Source of the DNA: Lentzea terrae
GTDB lineage: Bacteria > Actinomycetota > Actinomycetes > Mycobacteriales > Pseudonocardiaceae
NCBI RefSeq assembly: GCF_003265345.1
Contig: NZ_QFWW01000032.1
Coordinates: forward strand, 164,410 to 211,039
Direction: 5' to 3'
DNA: 46,630 nucleotides
This document shows positions 7,730 to 16,066 of the stretch, piece after piece. Under the pieces are notes generated by a model that saw nothing but the letters and a program-made list of their open reading frames with translations, was not told the origin of the DNA and ran no database searches. A program made the position numbers and the translations under genes. Position 1 is the first letter of the stretch. Every line of letters starts with the position of its first letter.

Positions 7730-8463
7730 GACCACTCCGCGTTGGCGTTGAAGGTGCGGAACACGAGCTGCAACTCGTCGTCGCCCATGCCGTTGCGCTT
7801 CAGCAACGGCACGAGGGCGGGCACGTTCGGCTGGTTCATCGGGCCGAAGCAGCCGTAACAGCCGCGGTTGACCGCTGGGCACAGCGCACCGCACCCGGCG
7901 TGTGTCACCGGGCCGAGGCATGGTGTGCCGTGCGCGACCATCACGCAGGTGAGCCCACGACGCTTGCAGTCGGTGCACACGCTGGTGTCCGGGAGGTCGG
8001 GCGCCCGGCCAGCCAGCAACGCGGTGAGCACCTCGAGCAGTTGCCCCTTGTCGATCGGGCACCCGCGCAGTTCGTGGTCCACGGTGACGTGCGCGGAGAT
8101 GGGCGTGGACGTGCCCAGCGTCGCGATGTGCTCCGGGCGGGCGTAGACGATCGAGCGGAACTCGTCGACGTCGGCGAAGTTCCGCAACGCCTGGATGCCA
8201 CCCGACGTCGCGCATGCGCCGACGACGACGAGCACGGCCGACTGCTCCCTGATCCAGCGGATTCGTTCGGCCTCCTCCGACGTGGTCACCGACCCCTCGA
8301 CGATCGAGATGTCGTACGGGCCGGGCTCGCTCACGCTCGTGGCCTCCAGGAAATGCGCGATCCGAACGTGCTCGGCCAACGGCAGCAGCTCGTCCTCGCA
8401 GTCCAGCAACGTGAGCTGGCAGCCGTCGCACGAGGTGAACTTCCACACCGCGATCGTGGGCAT
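7726..8463 (-). CDS. [NiFe]-hydrogenase small subunit
   Basis: This 245-residue protein starts TIAVWKFTSCDGCQLTLLDCEDE, with the proximal cluster ligands Cys12 and Cys15, then has VVVGACATSGGIQ (third ligand), RGCPIDKGQLLEVL and a second Cys-rich half (CTDCKRRGLTC, CLGP, GCGALCPAVNRGCYGCFGP) for additional clusters. It has no Tat signal, so the enzyme is cytoplasmic, as in group 3. It relays electrons between the nickel site and the flavin/iron-sulfur subunits. Its ATG overlaps the flavin-subunit stop (TGATG). Confidence 0.95.
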   Translation of the reverse strand: MPTIAVWKFTSCDGCQLTLLDCEDELLPLAEHVRIAHFLEATSVSEPGPYDISIVEGSVTTSEEAERIRWIREQSAVLVVVGACATSGGIQALRNFADVDEFRSIVYARPEHIATLGTSTPISAHVTVDHELRGCPIDKGQLLEVLTALLAGRAPDLPDTSVCTDCKRRGLTCVMVAHGTPCLGPVTHAGCGALCPAVNRGCYGCFGPMNQPNVPALVPLLKRNGMGDDELQLVFRTFNANAEWS

Positions 8464-9245
8464 CACAGCTCCTTCGCCAGCAGCAGCGGTTCCGCCGTCG
8501 GGTAGTCGGTGACCGGGCCGTCCCGGCACAGCAGCAACGGCCCGAGCTGGCAGTGCCCGCACAGCCCGATGCCGCACTGCATGTTGCGTTCCAACGACAC
8601 CTGGATGCGTTCGGCGGGCACATCCCGGCCGAGCAACGTCCTGGCGCAGTAGCGCATCATCGGCTCCGGTCCGCACAGCAGCGCGGTTGTGCGGTCCGGG
8701 TCGAGCGGAATCGACGCGAGCGGCTCGGTGACGAAGCCGACGCGGCCGCGCCAGTCGTGGTCGCCGCGGTCGACGGTGAGCACGACGTCCACATCGGACA
8801 GCATTGCCAGTTCGTCCGCGTACAGCATGTCCTGTGGCGTGCGGGCGCCCGCGATGAGCACCGTGCGCCTGCTCGGCACGCCGAGCACGGGCCGCAGCGG
8901 CGCGAGTCCGATCCCGCCCGCGACGACGAGCAGATCCTCGACGCCGTCCAGCCGCCACGCCGTGCCGAACGGGCCGCGTACGCCGATCACGGTGCCCGGT
9001 TCGGCGTCGTGCAGCGCCCGGCTGACCGCGCCGACAACGCGCACGGTGTGCAGAAGCGTGCCGTCACCGGGAACACCGCTGACCGAGATCGGCACCTCGC
9101 CCACGCCGTGCGCGTAGAGCATCGCGAACTGACCGGGCAGGAACCTGGGCAACGACTCGGCGACGGGCCGCAGCGCCAGAGTCACCGAGTCGCGTGTCTC
9201 CACCGTGCGCGAGACGACCCGGTACGGTGCCGGCAGCCACGTCAT
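8463..9245 (-). CDS. Hydrogenase FAD/NAD(P)-binding subunit
   Basis: The 260-residue protein has the ferredoxin-reductase fold: an FAD-binding barrel (about 1-95, with FLPGQFAMLYAHGVGEVPISVS), an NAD(P) domain starting LLVVAGGIGLAPLRPVL and containing LLCGPEPMMRYC, and a C-terminal [2Fe-2S] motif CGIGLCGHCQLGPLLLC. This is the gamma/HydG-type subunit of group 3b sulfhydrogenases, which exchanges electrons with NADPH or NADH. ATG 9245 overlaps the preceding stop (ATGA). Confidence 0.93.
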   Translation of the reverse strand: MTWLPAPYRVVSRTVETRDSVTLALRPVAESLPRFLPGQFAMLYAHGVGEVPISVSGVPGDGTLLHTVRVVGAVSRALHDAEPGTVIGVRGPFGTAWRLDGVEDLLVVAGGIGLAPLRPVLGVPSRRTVLIAGARTPQDMLYADELAMLSDVDVVLTVDRGDHDWRGRVGFVTEPLASIPLDPDRTTALLCGPEPMMRYCARTLLGRDVPAERIQVSLERNMQCGIGLCGHCQLGPLLLCRDGPVTDYPTAEPLLLAKEL

Positions 9246-9709
9246 GACGGGTTCCGGTAGAGGTCGAGCAACCGGATCCTGGTGGCCTGCAACCGGTTCA
9301 CCAGTGCCTCGATCAGGATCAGCGCCAGCTGGTAACCGAGCGCCGGATCGTCGTTGGCAAGCGCGCGCAGCGCGGCGGTGTCCACCACCACCGCGCGCGT
9401 CGGCGACACGGCCGTCGCGCCGAAGTGCCAGCGATATGGCGGCACCAGCCAGGACAGGCCGATGAGCTCACCCGGCCCGATGCTCTGCAACACGACATGA
9501 CCGCCTGGCGGGACGAACGCGTCCAGCATGACGCATCCGGACAGCACCACCCAGCACTGGTCCGCCAGCCCGCCCTCGTCGAACATCCGGGTGCCCGGCT
9601 CGAAGGTCTCGATCCGGCTGACCCCCGCGATCGCGGCGCGTTGTGTGTGCGACAGGTTCGCGAGCAGCGGAAGGCTGTCCAAGCTGGCAGCTGGCGTCGT
9701 CATCTTCAC
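9242..9709 (-). CDS. Cyclic-nucleotide-binding-domain protein of the hydrogenase operon
   Basis: The 155-residue protein is a lone CNMP-type beta-roll domain: PLLANLSHTQRAAIAGVSRIETFEPGTRMFDEGGLADQCWVVLSGCVML through VVLQSIGPGELIGLSWLVPPYRW. There is no helix-turn-helix, so it is not a complete Crp-type regulator. The canonical ligand-site motif (GELALL...RxA) is replaced by GELIGLSW...WHFGATA, so cAMP binding is uncertain. I take GTG 9709, which overlaps the upstream stop (GTGA); ATG 9703 is an alternative. Its position inside the structural operon suggests a regulatory or structural hydrogenase partner. Confidence 0.87.
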   Translation of the reverse strand: MKMTTPAASLDSLPLLANLSHTQRAAIAGVSRIETFEPGTRMFDEGGLADQCWVVLSGCVMLDAFVPPGGHVVLQSIGPGELIGLSWLVPPYRWHFGATAVSPTRAVVVDTAALRALANDDPALGYQLALILIEALVNRLQATRIRLLDLYRNPS

Positions 9710-10773
9710 TCACCCCGTACGTCGTGATTCCGGCCGAGAGCCGCGGCTTCTTCGGTGATGTCGATCCCGGCCGGGCACCAGGCGATGCACCGTCCACAAC
9801 CGACACAGCCGGACGTGCCGAACTGGTCGTGCCACGTGCCGAGCTTGTGCGTCATCCACTGCCGGTACCGCGCCGCGCCGGACGTGCGCACGGAGCCGCC
9901 GTGCTGGTAGGAGAAGTCGATCTCGAAACAGGACGCCCATCGCTGTGCCCGCTCCGCGTTGCCGTCGAGATCCGTCGTGTCCTCGACGGAAACGCAGAAG
10001 CAGGTGGGGCAGACCATCGTGCAGTTGCCGCAGGTCAGGCACCGCTCGGCGACGGCCTCCCAGTGCGTGGAGTCCCGGTTGGCGGCGAGCAGGTCGCGCA
10101 GGTTCAGCTCGGGCATCGCCCGGCCCATGCGCTGCGCACCCGCGGCCACGTCCTGCTCGGCCAGCATGACGTCCTCCGGCGCCGCGGCACGAGAAGGCAC
10201 GCGGCTCAGCACAGCGGCGCCCTCGTCGGTGCCGGCGGTGGCGAGGAACCTGTGCCCGGCCGCGTCGATCCGTTCGGTCAGCGCGATGTCGTAGCCGGCG
10301 TCGGCGCCGGGGCCGCAGCCCATCGAGGCGCAGAAGCAGACCTCGCCGGGCTCCGTGCACTGGGCGGCGACCACGAACGGTGCCCGGCCGCCGACGATCT
10401 GGCGCAGCTTCGCGATCGCCGCCAGGTCGCACGACCGCACGCCGAAGAACACGTAGTCGGGGGCGTTCTCCCGGGCAGGGTGGAAGCCCTCGTCGTCACT
10501 GGAGATCAGCGCTCTGCGCGGTGGATGCAGGAATCGTTTCCACGACTGGGGTCCCGCCGAATGGCCGAAGACGGCGGCGTCCTCGCGCCGGCGCACTCGG
10601 TAGTGGCCGGGACCTGTCTCGACGCCCCACCCGCTCGGCAGGTCCGCTCCGGACTCCAGCTCGGCCAGGGTGATCGCGTCATCCCGCAGGACGGGGCCGA
10701 CGACGACTTGGCCGTGTGCGCGCAACTCGCGGATGAGGCCGTCGAGGCCGTCGAGGTCGAGCACGACGTTCAT
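9706..10773 (-). CDS. 4Fe-4S dicluster hydrogenase subunit (HydB-like)
   Basis: ATG 10773 has AGGGAGG eight bases upstream. The 355-residue product matches the beta subunit of group 3b hydrogenases and anaerobic sulfite-reductase subunit A: an alpha/beta domain with DYVFFGVRSCDLAAIAKL, a Cys pair FCASMGCGPGAD, then two ferredoxin motifs, CLTCGNCTMVCPTC and CVGCGRCIAWCPAG. It is the electron wire between small and flavin subunits. It is the first gene of the structural operon, separated from hypE by 103 bp that contain two DosR-like boxes. Confidence 0.93.
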   Translation of the reverse strand: MNVVLDLDGLDGLIRELRAHGQVVVGPVLRDDAITLAELESGADLPSGWGVETGPGHYRVRRREDAAVFGHSAGPQSWKRFLHPPRRALISSDDEGFHPARENAPDYVFFGVRSCDLAAIAKLRQIVGGRAPFVVAAQCTEPGEVCFCASMGCGPGADAGYDIALTERIDAAGHRFLATAGTDEGAAVLSRVPSRAAAPEDVMLAEQDVAAGAQRMGRAMPELNLRDLLAANRDSTHWEAVAERCLTCGNCTMVCPTCFCVSVEDTTDLDGNAERAQRWASCFEIDFSYQHGGSVRTSGAARYRQWMTHKLGTWHDQFGTSGCVGCGRCIAWCPAGIDITEEAAALGRNHDVRGE

Positions 10774-10830
10774 GTCCGCCACCTCCCTGGGTTCCTCTCT
10801 CATCGTCACGAGCGGCCCGGCGGGGCCCCA

Positions 10831-10866
10831 GTGACGAAAGGCCTTCCCGCGAGGCGCTTCGGTCCC
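10831..10866 (-). promoter_or_regulatory. Tandem DosR-like boxes before the hydrogenase operon
   Basis: Read on the minus strand, GGGACCGAAGCGCC (10866-10853) and AGGCCTTTCGTCAC (10844-10831) each match about 10 of 14 core positions. They are 22 bp apart, and the nearer ends 58 bp from ATG 10773. They imply that the structural genes have their own promoter in addition to any read-through from hypE. Confidence 0.6.
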
Positions 10867-10876
10867 TGCCGGACGG

Positions 10877-11902
10877 TCAGCAGATGCGGGGGAGTTGTTC
10901 GCCGACCAGGACGTCCACGACACGTGAGGACCCGACCAGGGTGTGGGCGAGAACGCGTCCTGCCTCGCCGTGCGTGACCTCGCCGATGACGGTGGTCTCC
11001 GCACCTTCTGGCAGGGCGCGCATCGCCTCCACGACGGCGTCGGCCGACGTGGGCGCCACGAACGCGACCAGACATCCCTCGTTGGCCACGTGGAACGGAT
11101 CGAGCCCGAGCAGGTCGCACGCCGCCGCGACGGGAGCCGGTACCGGTACGTCCGATTCGACGATCTCCACGCACAGCCCGGAGGCGGCGGCGATCTCGTT
11201 GAGGGAGCCGGCGAGGCCACCGCGAGTGGGATCGCGCAGCGCGTGCACGTCCGCGCCACCTGCGGCGATCATGGCGGCCACCAGTTCGTGCAGAGGCTGG
11301 CTGTCGGACGTGACGTCGGCCTCGAATCCCAGACCTTCGCGGGCGCTGAGGATCGAGACGCCGTGCCGGCCGATCGGTCCCGACACGAGGACGACGTCTC
11401 CCGGCACGGCGCTCGCCGCGGAGGGCCACGCGTCGCGCAGCCGCACGCCCACACCGGTCGTCGTGATGTAGAGGCCGTCGGCGGCGCCTCGCCCGACGAC
11501 CTTGGTGTCGCCGGTGACGATTGGGACGCCGACTGCACGAGCGGCGGATGCGGCGGAGTGCGTGATGTCGCGCAGCTCCGAGATCGGCAGACCTTCCTCG
11601 ATGATGTAGGCGAGGCTGAGGGCGATCGGCCGGGCGCCGCGCATGGCGAGGTCGTTGACGGTGCCGTGCACGGCGAGCGAGCCGATGTCGCCGCCGGGGA
11701 AGAACCGCGGTGTGACGACGTAGCTGTCGGTGCTGAACACCTGGTCCAGCCCGATCAGTGCGGCGTCCTCCAGCGGTCCGGTGATGCCGAGTTCGGGGGT
11801 GATGACCTCGGCGAGCAGTTCGGCCATGAGCTGGCCTCCGGAGCCGTGGCCGAGCAGGACGCGTTCGGTCTCCACGCGGGGGACTGGGCAGGAGAGTGTC
11901 AT
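10877..11902 (-). CDS. hypE: Hydrogenase maturation protein HypE
   Basis: The 341-residue protein fits the AIR-synthase/selenophosphate-synthetase fold of HypE: LLGHGSGGQLMAELL near the N-terminus, STDSYVVTPRFFPGGDIGSLAVHGTVNDLAMRGA (nucleotide-binding region), IVTGDTKVV, and the essential C-terminal Cys in the terminal PRIC. HypE dehydrates carbamoyl from HypF to the thiocyanate that becomes the CN ligands of the active-site iron. ATG 11902 overlaps the hypD stop (ATGA). Length is normal. Confidence 0.97.
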   Translation of the reverse strand: MTLSCPVPRVETERVLLGHGSGGQLMAELLAEVITPELGITGPLEDAALIGLDQVFSTDSYVVTPRFFPGGDIGSLAVHGTVNDLAMRGARPIALSLAYIIEEGLPISELRDITHSAASAARAVGVPIVTGDTKVVGRGAADGLYITTTGVGVRLRDAWPSAASAVPGDVVLVSGPIGRHGVSILSAREGLGFEADVTSDSQPLHELVAAMIAAGGADVHALRDPTRGGLAGSLNEIAAASGLCVEIVESDVPVPAPVAAACDLLGLDPFHVANEGCLVAFVAPTSADAVVEAMRALPEGAETTVIGEVTHGEAGRVLAHTLVGSSRVVDVLVGEQLPRIC

Positions 11903-12996
11903 CGGTGCTCCAGGGTTCGGCCGGCGTTGTAGAACGCGGCGCAGGTGCCCTCGCTGGACACCATCGGTGCGCCGAGTGGAGTTCTGGGGGTGCAGGTGCG
12001 TCCGTAGGCGGCGCAGTCGGTCGGCACGCGGGTGCCGCGCAGGATGTCTCCCGCGATGCAGTCCGGCGACTCGCGCGTCACGAGGTCACCGACCGCGAAC
12101 CGGTGTTCCGCGTCGTAGCGGTGGAACTCGGGGCTGAGCGCCAGACCGCTGGCCTTGATCGGGCCGATGCCGCGCCAGGTCCGGTCGGTCACCTGGAAGA
12201 CCCGCCGCATCGCGTCCTGCGCGGCGGTGTTGCCGGACCGGCGTACCGCGCGGGCGTACTGGTTCTCGACCTCCGCACGGCCCTGTTCGAGCTGCCGCAC
12301 CGCCATCAGGATGCCTTCGAGCAGGTCGAGCGGCTCGAACCCGGTCACCACGACCGGCACGCCGTACTTCTCCGCGATCGGCTCGTACTCCGTCCAGCCC
12401 ATGACCGCGCAGACGTGCCCGGCCGCGAGGAACGCCTGCACCTGCGTGTCCGGCTCGTCCATCAGCGCGGTGATCGCGGGAGGCACCAGCACGTGGCTCA
12501 CCAGCACGCTGAAGTTCGCCACCCCGGACGCCGCGGCGTGCAGCACGGCCATCGCGTTGGCGGGAGCGGTCGTCTCGAAACCGACGGCGAGGAACACGAC
12601 CTCCCGGCCCGGGTTCTCCTGTGCGATGCGAACGGCGTCAAGCGGTGTGTAGACGACCCGCACGTCCGCGCCCCGCGCCTTGAGGGCGAGGAGATCGTCC
12701 GATGTACCGGGCACGCGGAGCATGTCGCCGTAGCTGGTGAAGATGACGTCCGGCCGCGCTGCGATCGCGAGTGCCCTGTCGATGGTTTCCAGCGGCGTCA
12801 CGCACACCGGGCAGCCGGGACCGTGGATCATCCGGATGCCCGCGGGCAGCAGTTCGTCGATGCCCTGCCGCACGATCGTGTGGGTCTGGCCGCCGCAGAC
12901 CTCCATGATCGTCCAGGGCGTAGTGGCCGTGGCCCGCAGCTCGGCCAGCAGGCGCCGGGCCAGTACGGGATCGCGGTACTCCTGCAGGTATTTCAC
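11899..12996 (-). CDS. hypD: Hydrogenase maturation protein HypD
   Basis: The 365-residue protein has the HypD hallmarks: MEVCGGQTHTI, GPGCPVCVTP, FLAVGFETTAP, the GFEPLDLLEGI segment, and Cys residues for a 4Fe-4S cluster at the C-terminus (PDCIAGDILRG, CAAYGRTCTP). HypD with HypC is the scaffold on which the Fe(CN)2CO unit is assembled. GTG 12996 overlaps the hypC stop (GTGA). Confidence 0.97.
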   Translation of the reverse strand: MKYLQEYRDPVLARRLLAELRATATTPWTIMEVCGGQTHTIVRQGIDELLPAGIRMIHGPGCPVCVTPLETIDRALAIAARPDVIFTSYGDMLRVPGTSDDLLALKARGADVRVVYTPLDAVRIAQENPGREVVFLAVGFETTAPANAMAVLHAAASGVANFSVLVSHVLVPPAITALMDEPDTQVQAFLAAGHVCAVMGWTEYEPIAEKYGVPVVVTGFEPLDLLEGILMAVRQLEQGRAEVENQYARAVRRSGNTAAQDAMRRVFQVTDRTWRGIGPIKASGLALSPEFHRYDAEHRFAVGDLVTRESPDCIAGDILRGTRVPTDCAAYGRTCTPRTPLGAPMVSSEGTCAAFYNAGRTLEHR

Positions 12997-13238
12997 GTCC
13001 CCAGCTCCATCTCGATCGCGTCCGGCATCGCGCGCAGCACGGCGAGCGTCTTGGCCGCTTCGTCCTCGTCGACCAGGGTGATCGCGAACCCGACGTGCAC
13101 GATCACGTAGTCGCCGACCTCCGCCTCCGGGGTGTAGGCGAGGCAGACCGGCCGGCGCAGGCCGTCGAAGTCGACGGTCCCCGAGCGGGGCTCGGCGTCG
13201 TCCAGCGTCACGATCCGTCCCGGAATCCCGAGGCACAT
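12993..13238 (-). CDS. hypC: Hydrogenase maturation chaperone HypC
   Basis: This 81-residue protein begins MCLGIPGRIV, with the conserved Cys2 that binds the iron precursor, and continues VDFDGLRRPVCLAYTPEAEVGDYVIVHVGFAI, typical of HypC/HybG (PF01455). It works with HypD to carry the Fe(CN)2CO moiety to the large subunit. Its ATG overlaps the hypF stop (TGATG). Confidence 0.96.
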   Translation of the reverse strand: MCLGIPGRIVTLDDAEPRSGTVDFDGLRRPVCLAYTPEAEVGDYVIVHVGFAITLVDEDEAAKTLAVLRAMPDAIEMELGT

Positions 13239-15430
13239 CAGCAGTCCCCTCCCGCCAGCAGGGCCGCCGCCACGGCGGCCTGTCCGTAGCTGATCCCGCC
13301 GTCGTTGACCGGCACGCGCTCGCCGACGAGCACCCGGTAGTCGTCGAGTGCGCGGATGACGGTGTCGACCAGCCTGCGGTTCTGGAACACTCCGCCGCCC
13401 AGGCACACGGTCCGCACCCCGTCGGCCACCTCACGCACCAGTGCGGCGGTGACCTCGGCGATCGTGGTGTGGAACCGGGCCGCGGCAACGCCGACCGGGT
13501 CGCCGCACGTGACGAGGTCGCGCAGGGTCGGCGCGGGGTCGTACACCCACATCCCGTCGCGCCGGTGCAGCCGCCAGTCGAACGACGGTCCGTCGTGCCC
13601 GGAGGCTGCGGCTTCCAGCAGCACGGCCGCTTCGCCCTCGTACGAGTTCTCCTCGCACAGGCCCAGCAACGCGGATGCCGCGTCGAACAACCTGCCCGCG
13701 CTCGACGCGAGCGGGCTGTTGACCCGCCGCTCGATCATGCGCCGTACGAGACCGGACTCCGGCCTCGGCCGGACGTCCGGAATGGACGGTGCGCCGAAGT
13801 CCTCGGCTCCGTGCAGGTAACCGAGAGCCATGCGGGACGGTCGCCGGACCGCGACCTCACCGCCGGGCAGCGGTGCGCGGCCGAACCGGCCGACCCGCTG
13901 GTAGTCCCGGTACGTGGCCAGGAAGATCTCGCCACCCCACAGCGTGCCGTCGTCGCCCTGCCCGAGTCCGTCGTACGCGACGCCGATGAACCGTCCGCGC
14001 ACACCGTGTTCCGCGGCGGTCGCCGCGACGTGGGCGTGGTGGTGTTGAACCGGGATTCGGCGCTCGCGCGACCACCGCTCGGCGTACCGGGTCGAAAGAT
14101 AGCGAGGATGCAGGTCGTGCGCGCAGTACTCCGGTGTTGTGCCCTGCCACTTGCACAACGCCTCCACAGTGCGCTCGAACGCGGTGAACGTCTCGGCGTT
14201 CTCCAGGTCACCGGTGTGCGGTCCGAGCACCGCACGGTCGCCGACCACCAGCGCCGTCGTGTGTTTGAGGTGTGCGCCCAGCGCCAGCGCCGGTGCCGGT
14301 GACGACGCGGGCAACGGCACGGGATCCGGCGCGAATCCCCGCGCCCTGCGCACCATTCGCCCAGCGCGGACGACCGAGTCGTCGTAGCGCGTGAGGATCG
14401 GCCTGTTGTGCGAAAGGATGCCGTCCACCAACGGCCCGAGCTTCTCCTCGGCGTCGTGGTCGGAGATCGCGATCGGTTCCCCGGACCGGTTGCCACTCGT
14501 CACCACGAGCGGCCGGGCCAGATCGTGCAGCAGCAGGTGGTGCAGCGGGCTGTACGGCAGGAAGATCCCGACATCCAGCCCACCGAGGCGCGAGGGAGCC
14601 ACGACGATCGGGGCGGCGGGGGACTGCAGCAGCTCAGCCGCTTCGCCGTCCACATCAGACAGTCGCCTGGCTTCGGCGAGATCGCGCACCATCACCGCCA
14701 ACGGCTTGCGCGGCCGGTGCTTGAGCTTGCGCAGCCGGGCGACGGCGTCGGAGTCCGCGGCGTCACAGATCAGCTGGTAGCCGCCGACACCCTTGACCGC
14801 GACGATGCCGCCGCGGGCGATCGCCCTGGTCGCCACGTGCAGGGCTTCGTTGCCCAGAACCTTTCCCCAGCGCAGCCGAGGCCCGCAGTCGGGGCAGGCC
14901 ACCGGCTCCGCGTGGAAGCGGCGGTCGGCTGGATCGTAGTACTCGGCCGAACACCAGGTGCACAAGGGAAAACCGTGCATCGAGGTGCGCGACCGGTCGT
15001 AGGGCAGCGACTCGACGATCGTCGCTCGCGGTCCGCAGTCGGTGCAGTTGATGAACGGGTACCGGTAGCGGCGGTCACCGGGGTCGAACAGCTCCGCCAG
15101 GCAGGCGTCGCAGGTCGCGAGGTCGGGCACGATCGTGCGTGGCCCGGCCGCGAACCCGCTGCCCAGCACGACAAATCCGGCGTGCCCGACGTTCTCGTGC
15201 GGGGTGACGGTGATGTTGTCGACGCGTGCGTTGCGTGGTGCGCGTTCGCGCAGGGCCTGCCGGAACGCGCTGAGCGTGTCCGGCGGCCCGCATGCGGTGA
15301 TCACGACGTGCCCGCCGACGTTGCGCACGTCGCCCCGGATGCCGAGCTCGGTCGCGAGCCGCAGAACGTGCGGCCGGAACCCGACACCCTGCACGGTGCC
15401 GTGCACCTCGATGCGTTCAGTCGCGATCAC
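13238..15430 (-). CDS. hypF: Carbamoyltransferase HypF
   Basis: GTG 15430 is chosen because GGGAG lies four bases upstream; the longer GTG 15463 has no site. The 730-residue protein shows the HypF order: acylphosphatase domain (GTVQGVGFRPHV), two zinc fingers (CDACLAELFDP...CTDCGPR and CTWCSAEYYDP...CPDCGPR), a YrdC-like domain (GGIVAVKGVGGYQL), and a C-terminal Kae1-like domain with HHHAHVAATAAEHG and VAYDGLGQGDDGTLWGGE. It makes carbamoyl-AMP and loads HypE. It heads hypF-hypC-hypD-hypE; hypA and hypB are absent from the window. Confidence 0.97.
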   Translation of the reverse strand: MIATERIEVHGTVQGVGFRPHVLRLATELGIRGDVRNVGGHVVITACGPPDTLSAFRQALRERAPRNARVDNITVTPHENVGHAGFVVLGSGFAAGPRTIVPDLATCDACLAELFDPGDRRYRYPFINCTDCGPRATIVESLPYDRSRTSMHGFPLCTWCSAEYYDPADRRFHAEPVACPDCGPRLRWGKVLGNEALHVATRAIARGGIVAVKGVGGYQLICDAADSDAVARLRKLKHRPRKPLAVMVRDLAEARRLSDVDGEAAELLQSPAAPIVVAPSRLGGLDVGIFLPYSPLHHLLLHDLARPLVVTSGNRSGEPIAISDHDAEEKLGPLVDGILSHNRPILTRYDDSVVRAGRMVRRARGFAPDPVPLPASSPAPALALGAHLKHTTALVVGDRAVLGPHTGDLENAETFTAFERTVEALCKWQGTTPEYCAHDLHPRYLSTRYAERWSRERRIPVQHHHAHVAATAAEHGVRGRFIGVAYDGLGQGDDGTLWGGEIFLATYRDYQRVGRFGRAPLPGGEVAVRRPSRMALGYLHGAEDFGAPSIPDVRPRPESGLVRRMIERRVNSPLASSAGRLFDAASALLGLCEENSYEGEAAVLLEAAASGHDGPSFDWRLHRRDGMWVYDPAPTLRDLVTCGDPVGVAAARFHTTIAEVTAALVREVADGVRTVCLGGGVFQNRRLVDTVIRALDDYRVLVGERVPVNDGGISYGQAAVAAALLAGGDC

Positions 15431-15494
15431 GCTTCTCCCACCGTTGGCGATGGTCTGTCCCACGAACGTCGCACCTGCGGCATCCCCGTCGTGA

Positions 15495-15531
15495 GGGGCC
15501 TAGGTCCTGCGCGAGCCGGGACCGTTGGGAC
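15495..15531 (-). promoter_or_regulatory. DosR-like box pair upstream of hypF
   Basis: Plus-strand GGGGCCTAGGTCCT (15495-15508; minus AGGACCTAGGCCCC) lies 65 bp from the hypF start. A second site, GGGACCGTTGGGAC (15518-15531), is 23 bp further out. The nearer one overlaps the stop codon of the LAXTG remnant at 15500. Confidence 0.55.
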
Positions 15532-15665
15532 GCTGACGGGCGATCAGGACCAGGCCGGTGCCGACGAGCAGGGTGAGCAGCCCGCTCAACGCGAGCCGCG
15601 TGACGCCGGGTCCGGTCGCGGCCAGTTCCGGTACGCCGCTGGGCGGAGCGGCTGCCGGAGGTGGG
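15500..15665 (-). pseudogene. C-terminal sortase-anchor remnant (LAXTG type)
   Basis: The minus frame ending at 15500 reads a Pro/Ala-rich linker, then ELAATGPG, a hydrophobic helix (LALSGLLTLLVGTGLVLIA) and a basic tail RQRPNGPGSRR. This is a class E sortase (LAXTG) wall-sorting signal. No secreted N-terminal portion is attached: immediately upstream the DNA becomes the antisense of a LuxR domain. I read it as the tail of a surface protein whose body was lost. Confidence 0.65.
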
Positions 15666-15857
15666 CCGTCACGCGAACGTGAAGTGTTGATCCACGTCGC
15701 CCGTGGCATGACCAACGCCGCTATCGCCCGCGCCCTTTGGCTGAGCAACAGCTCCGTCAAGGCCCACGTCAGCCGTATTCTCATCAAACTTCGCTGCGAC
15801 AGCCGCCTCCTTGCCGCGCTGATGGCACACGACGCCGGTTTGATCAATCGTCCGTGA
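15660..15857 (+). pseudogene. LuxR/NarL-type DNA-binding domain fragment
   Basis: The plus frame from about 15666 to the stop at 15857 encodes SREREVLIHVARGMTNAAIARAL, then SNSSVKAHVSRILIKLRC and a normal C-terminal end, LINRP. This is a complete NarL-type helix-turn-helix, as at the end of response regulators. No receiver domain or plausible start precedes it; upstream is the antisense of the sorting-signal remnant. It is a 3' fragment of a response-regulator gene. I cannot tell whether the parent was DosR-like. Confidence 0.72.
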
Positions 15858-15991
15858 GGCTCGTCCGAGCCTTCCGTGGCAATGGTGACGGTGGTGCCCG
15901 CCAGGGCGTCCAGGCTCATCACGGCCTGTGGGGCGCCAGAACTCTGCAGTCGCCGCTGAGCTGCGGGCATTGGGGAGGGCACCGACCTGCG

Positions 15992-16066
15992 CGGGAACAG
16001 GATCGTGCCGAGCGTCATCATGACGATCCCACCCCAGCCCATCGGGGTGCCGCCGTCGTACCACAT
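15992..16066 (-). pseudogene. N-terminal remnant of a small SHOCT-type membrane protein
   Basis: ATG 16066 starts MWYDGGTPMGWGGIVMMTLGTILF, like the opening of many short actinobacterial SHOCT-domain proteins (MWY...GWGGWLLMTLGMVLFW). After ILF the frame runs into unrelated sequence without a second helix or SHOCT motif. The start overlaps the stop of the truncated DUF1876 gene (TGATG). Confidence 0.5.
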
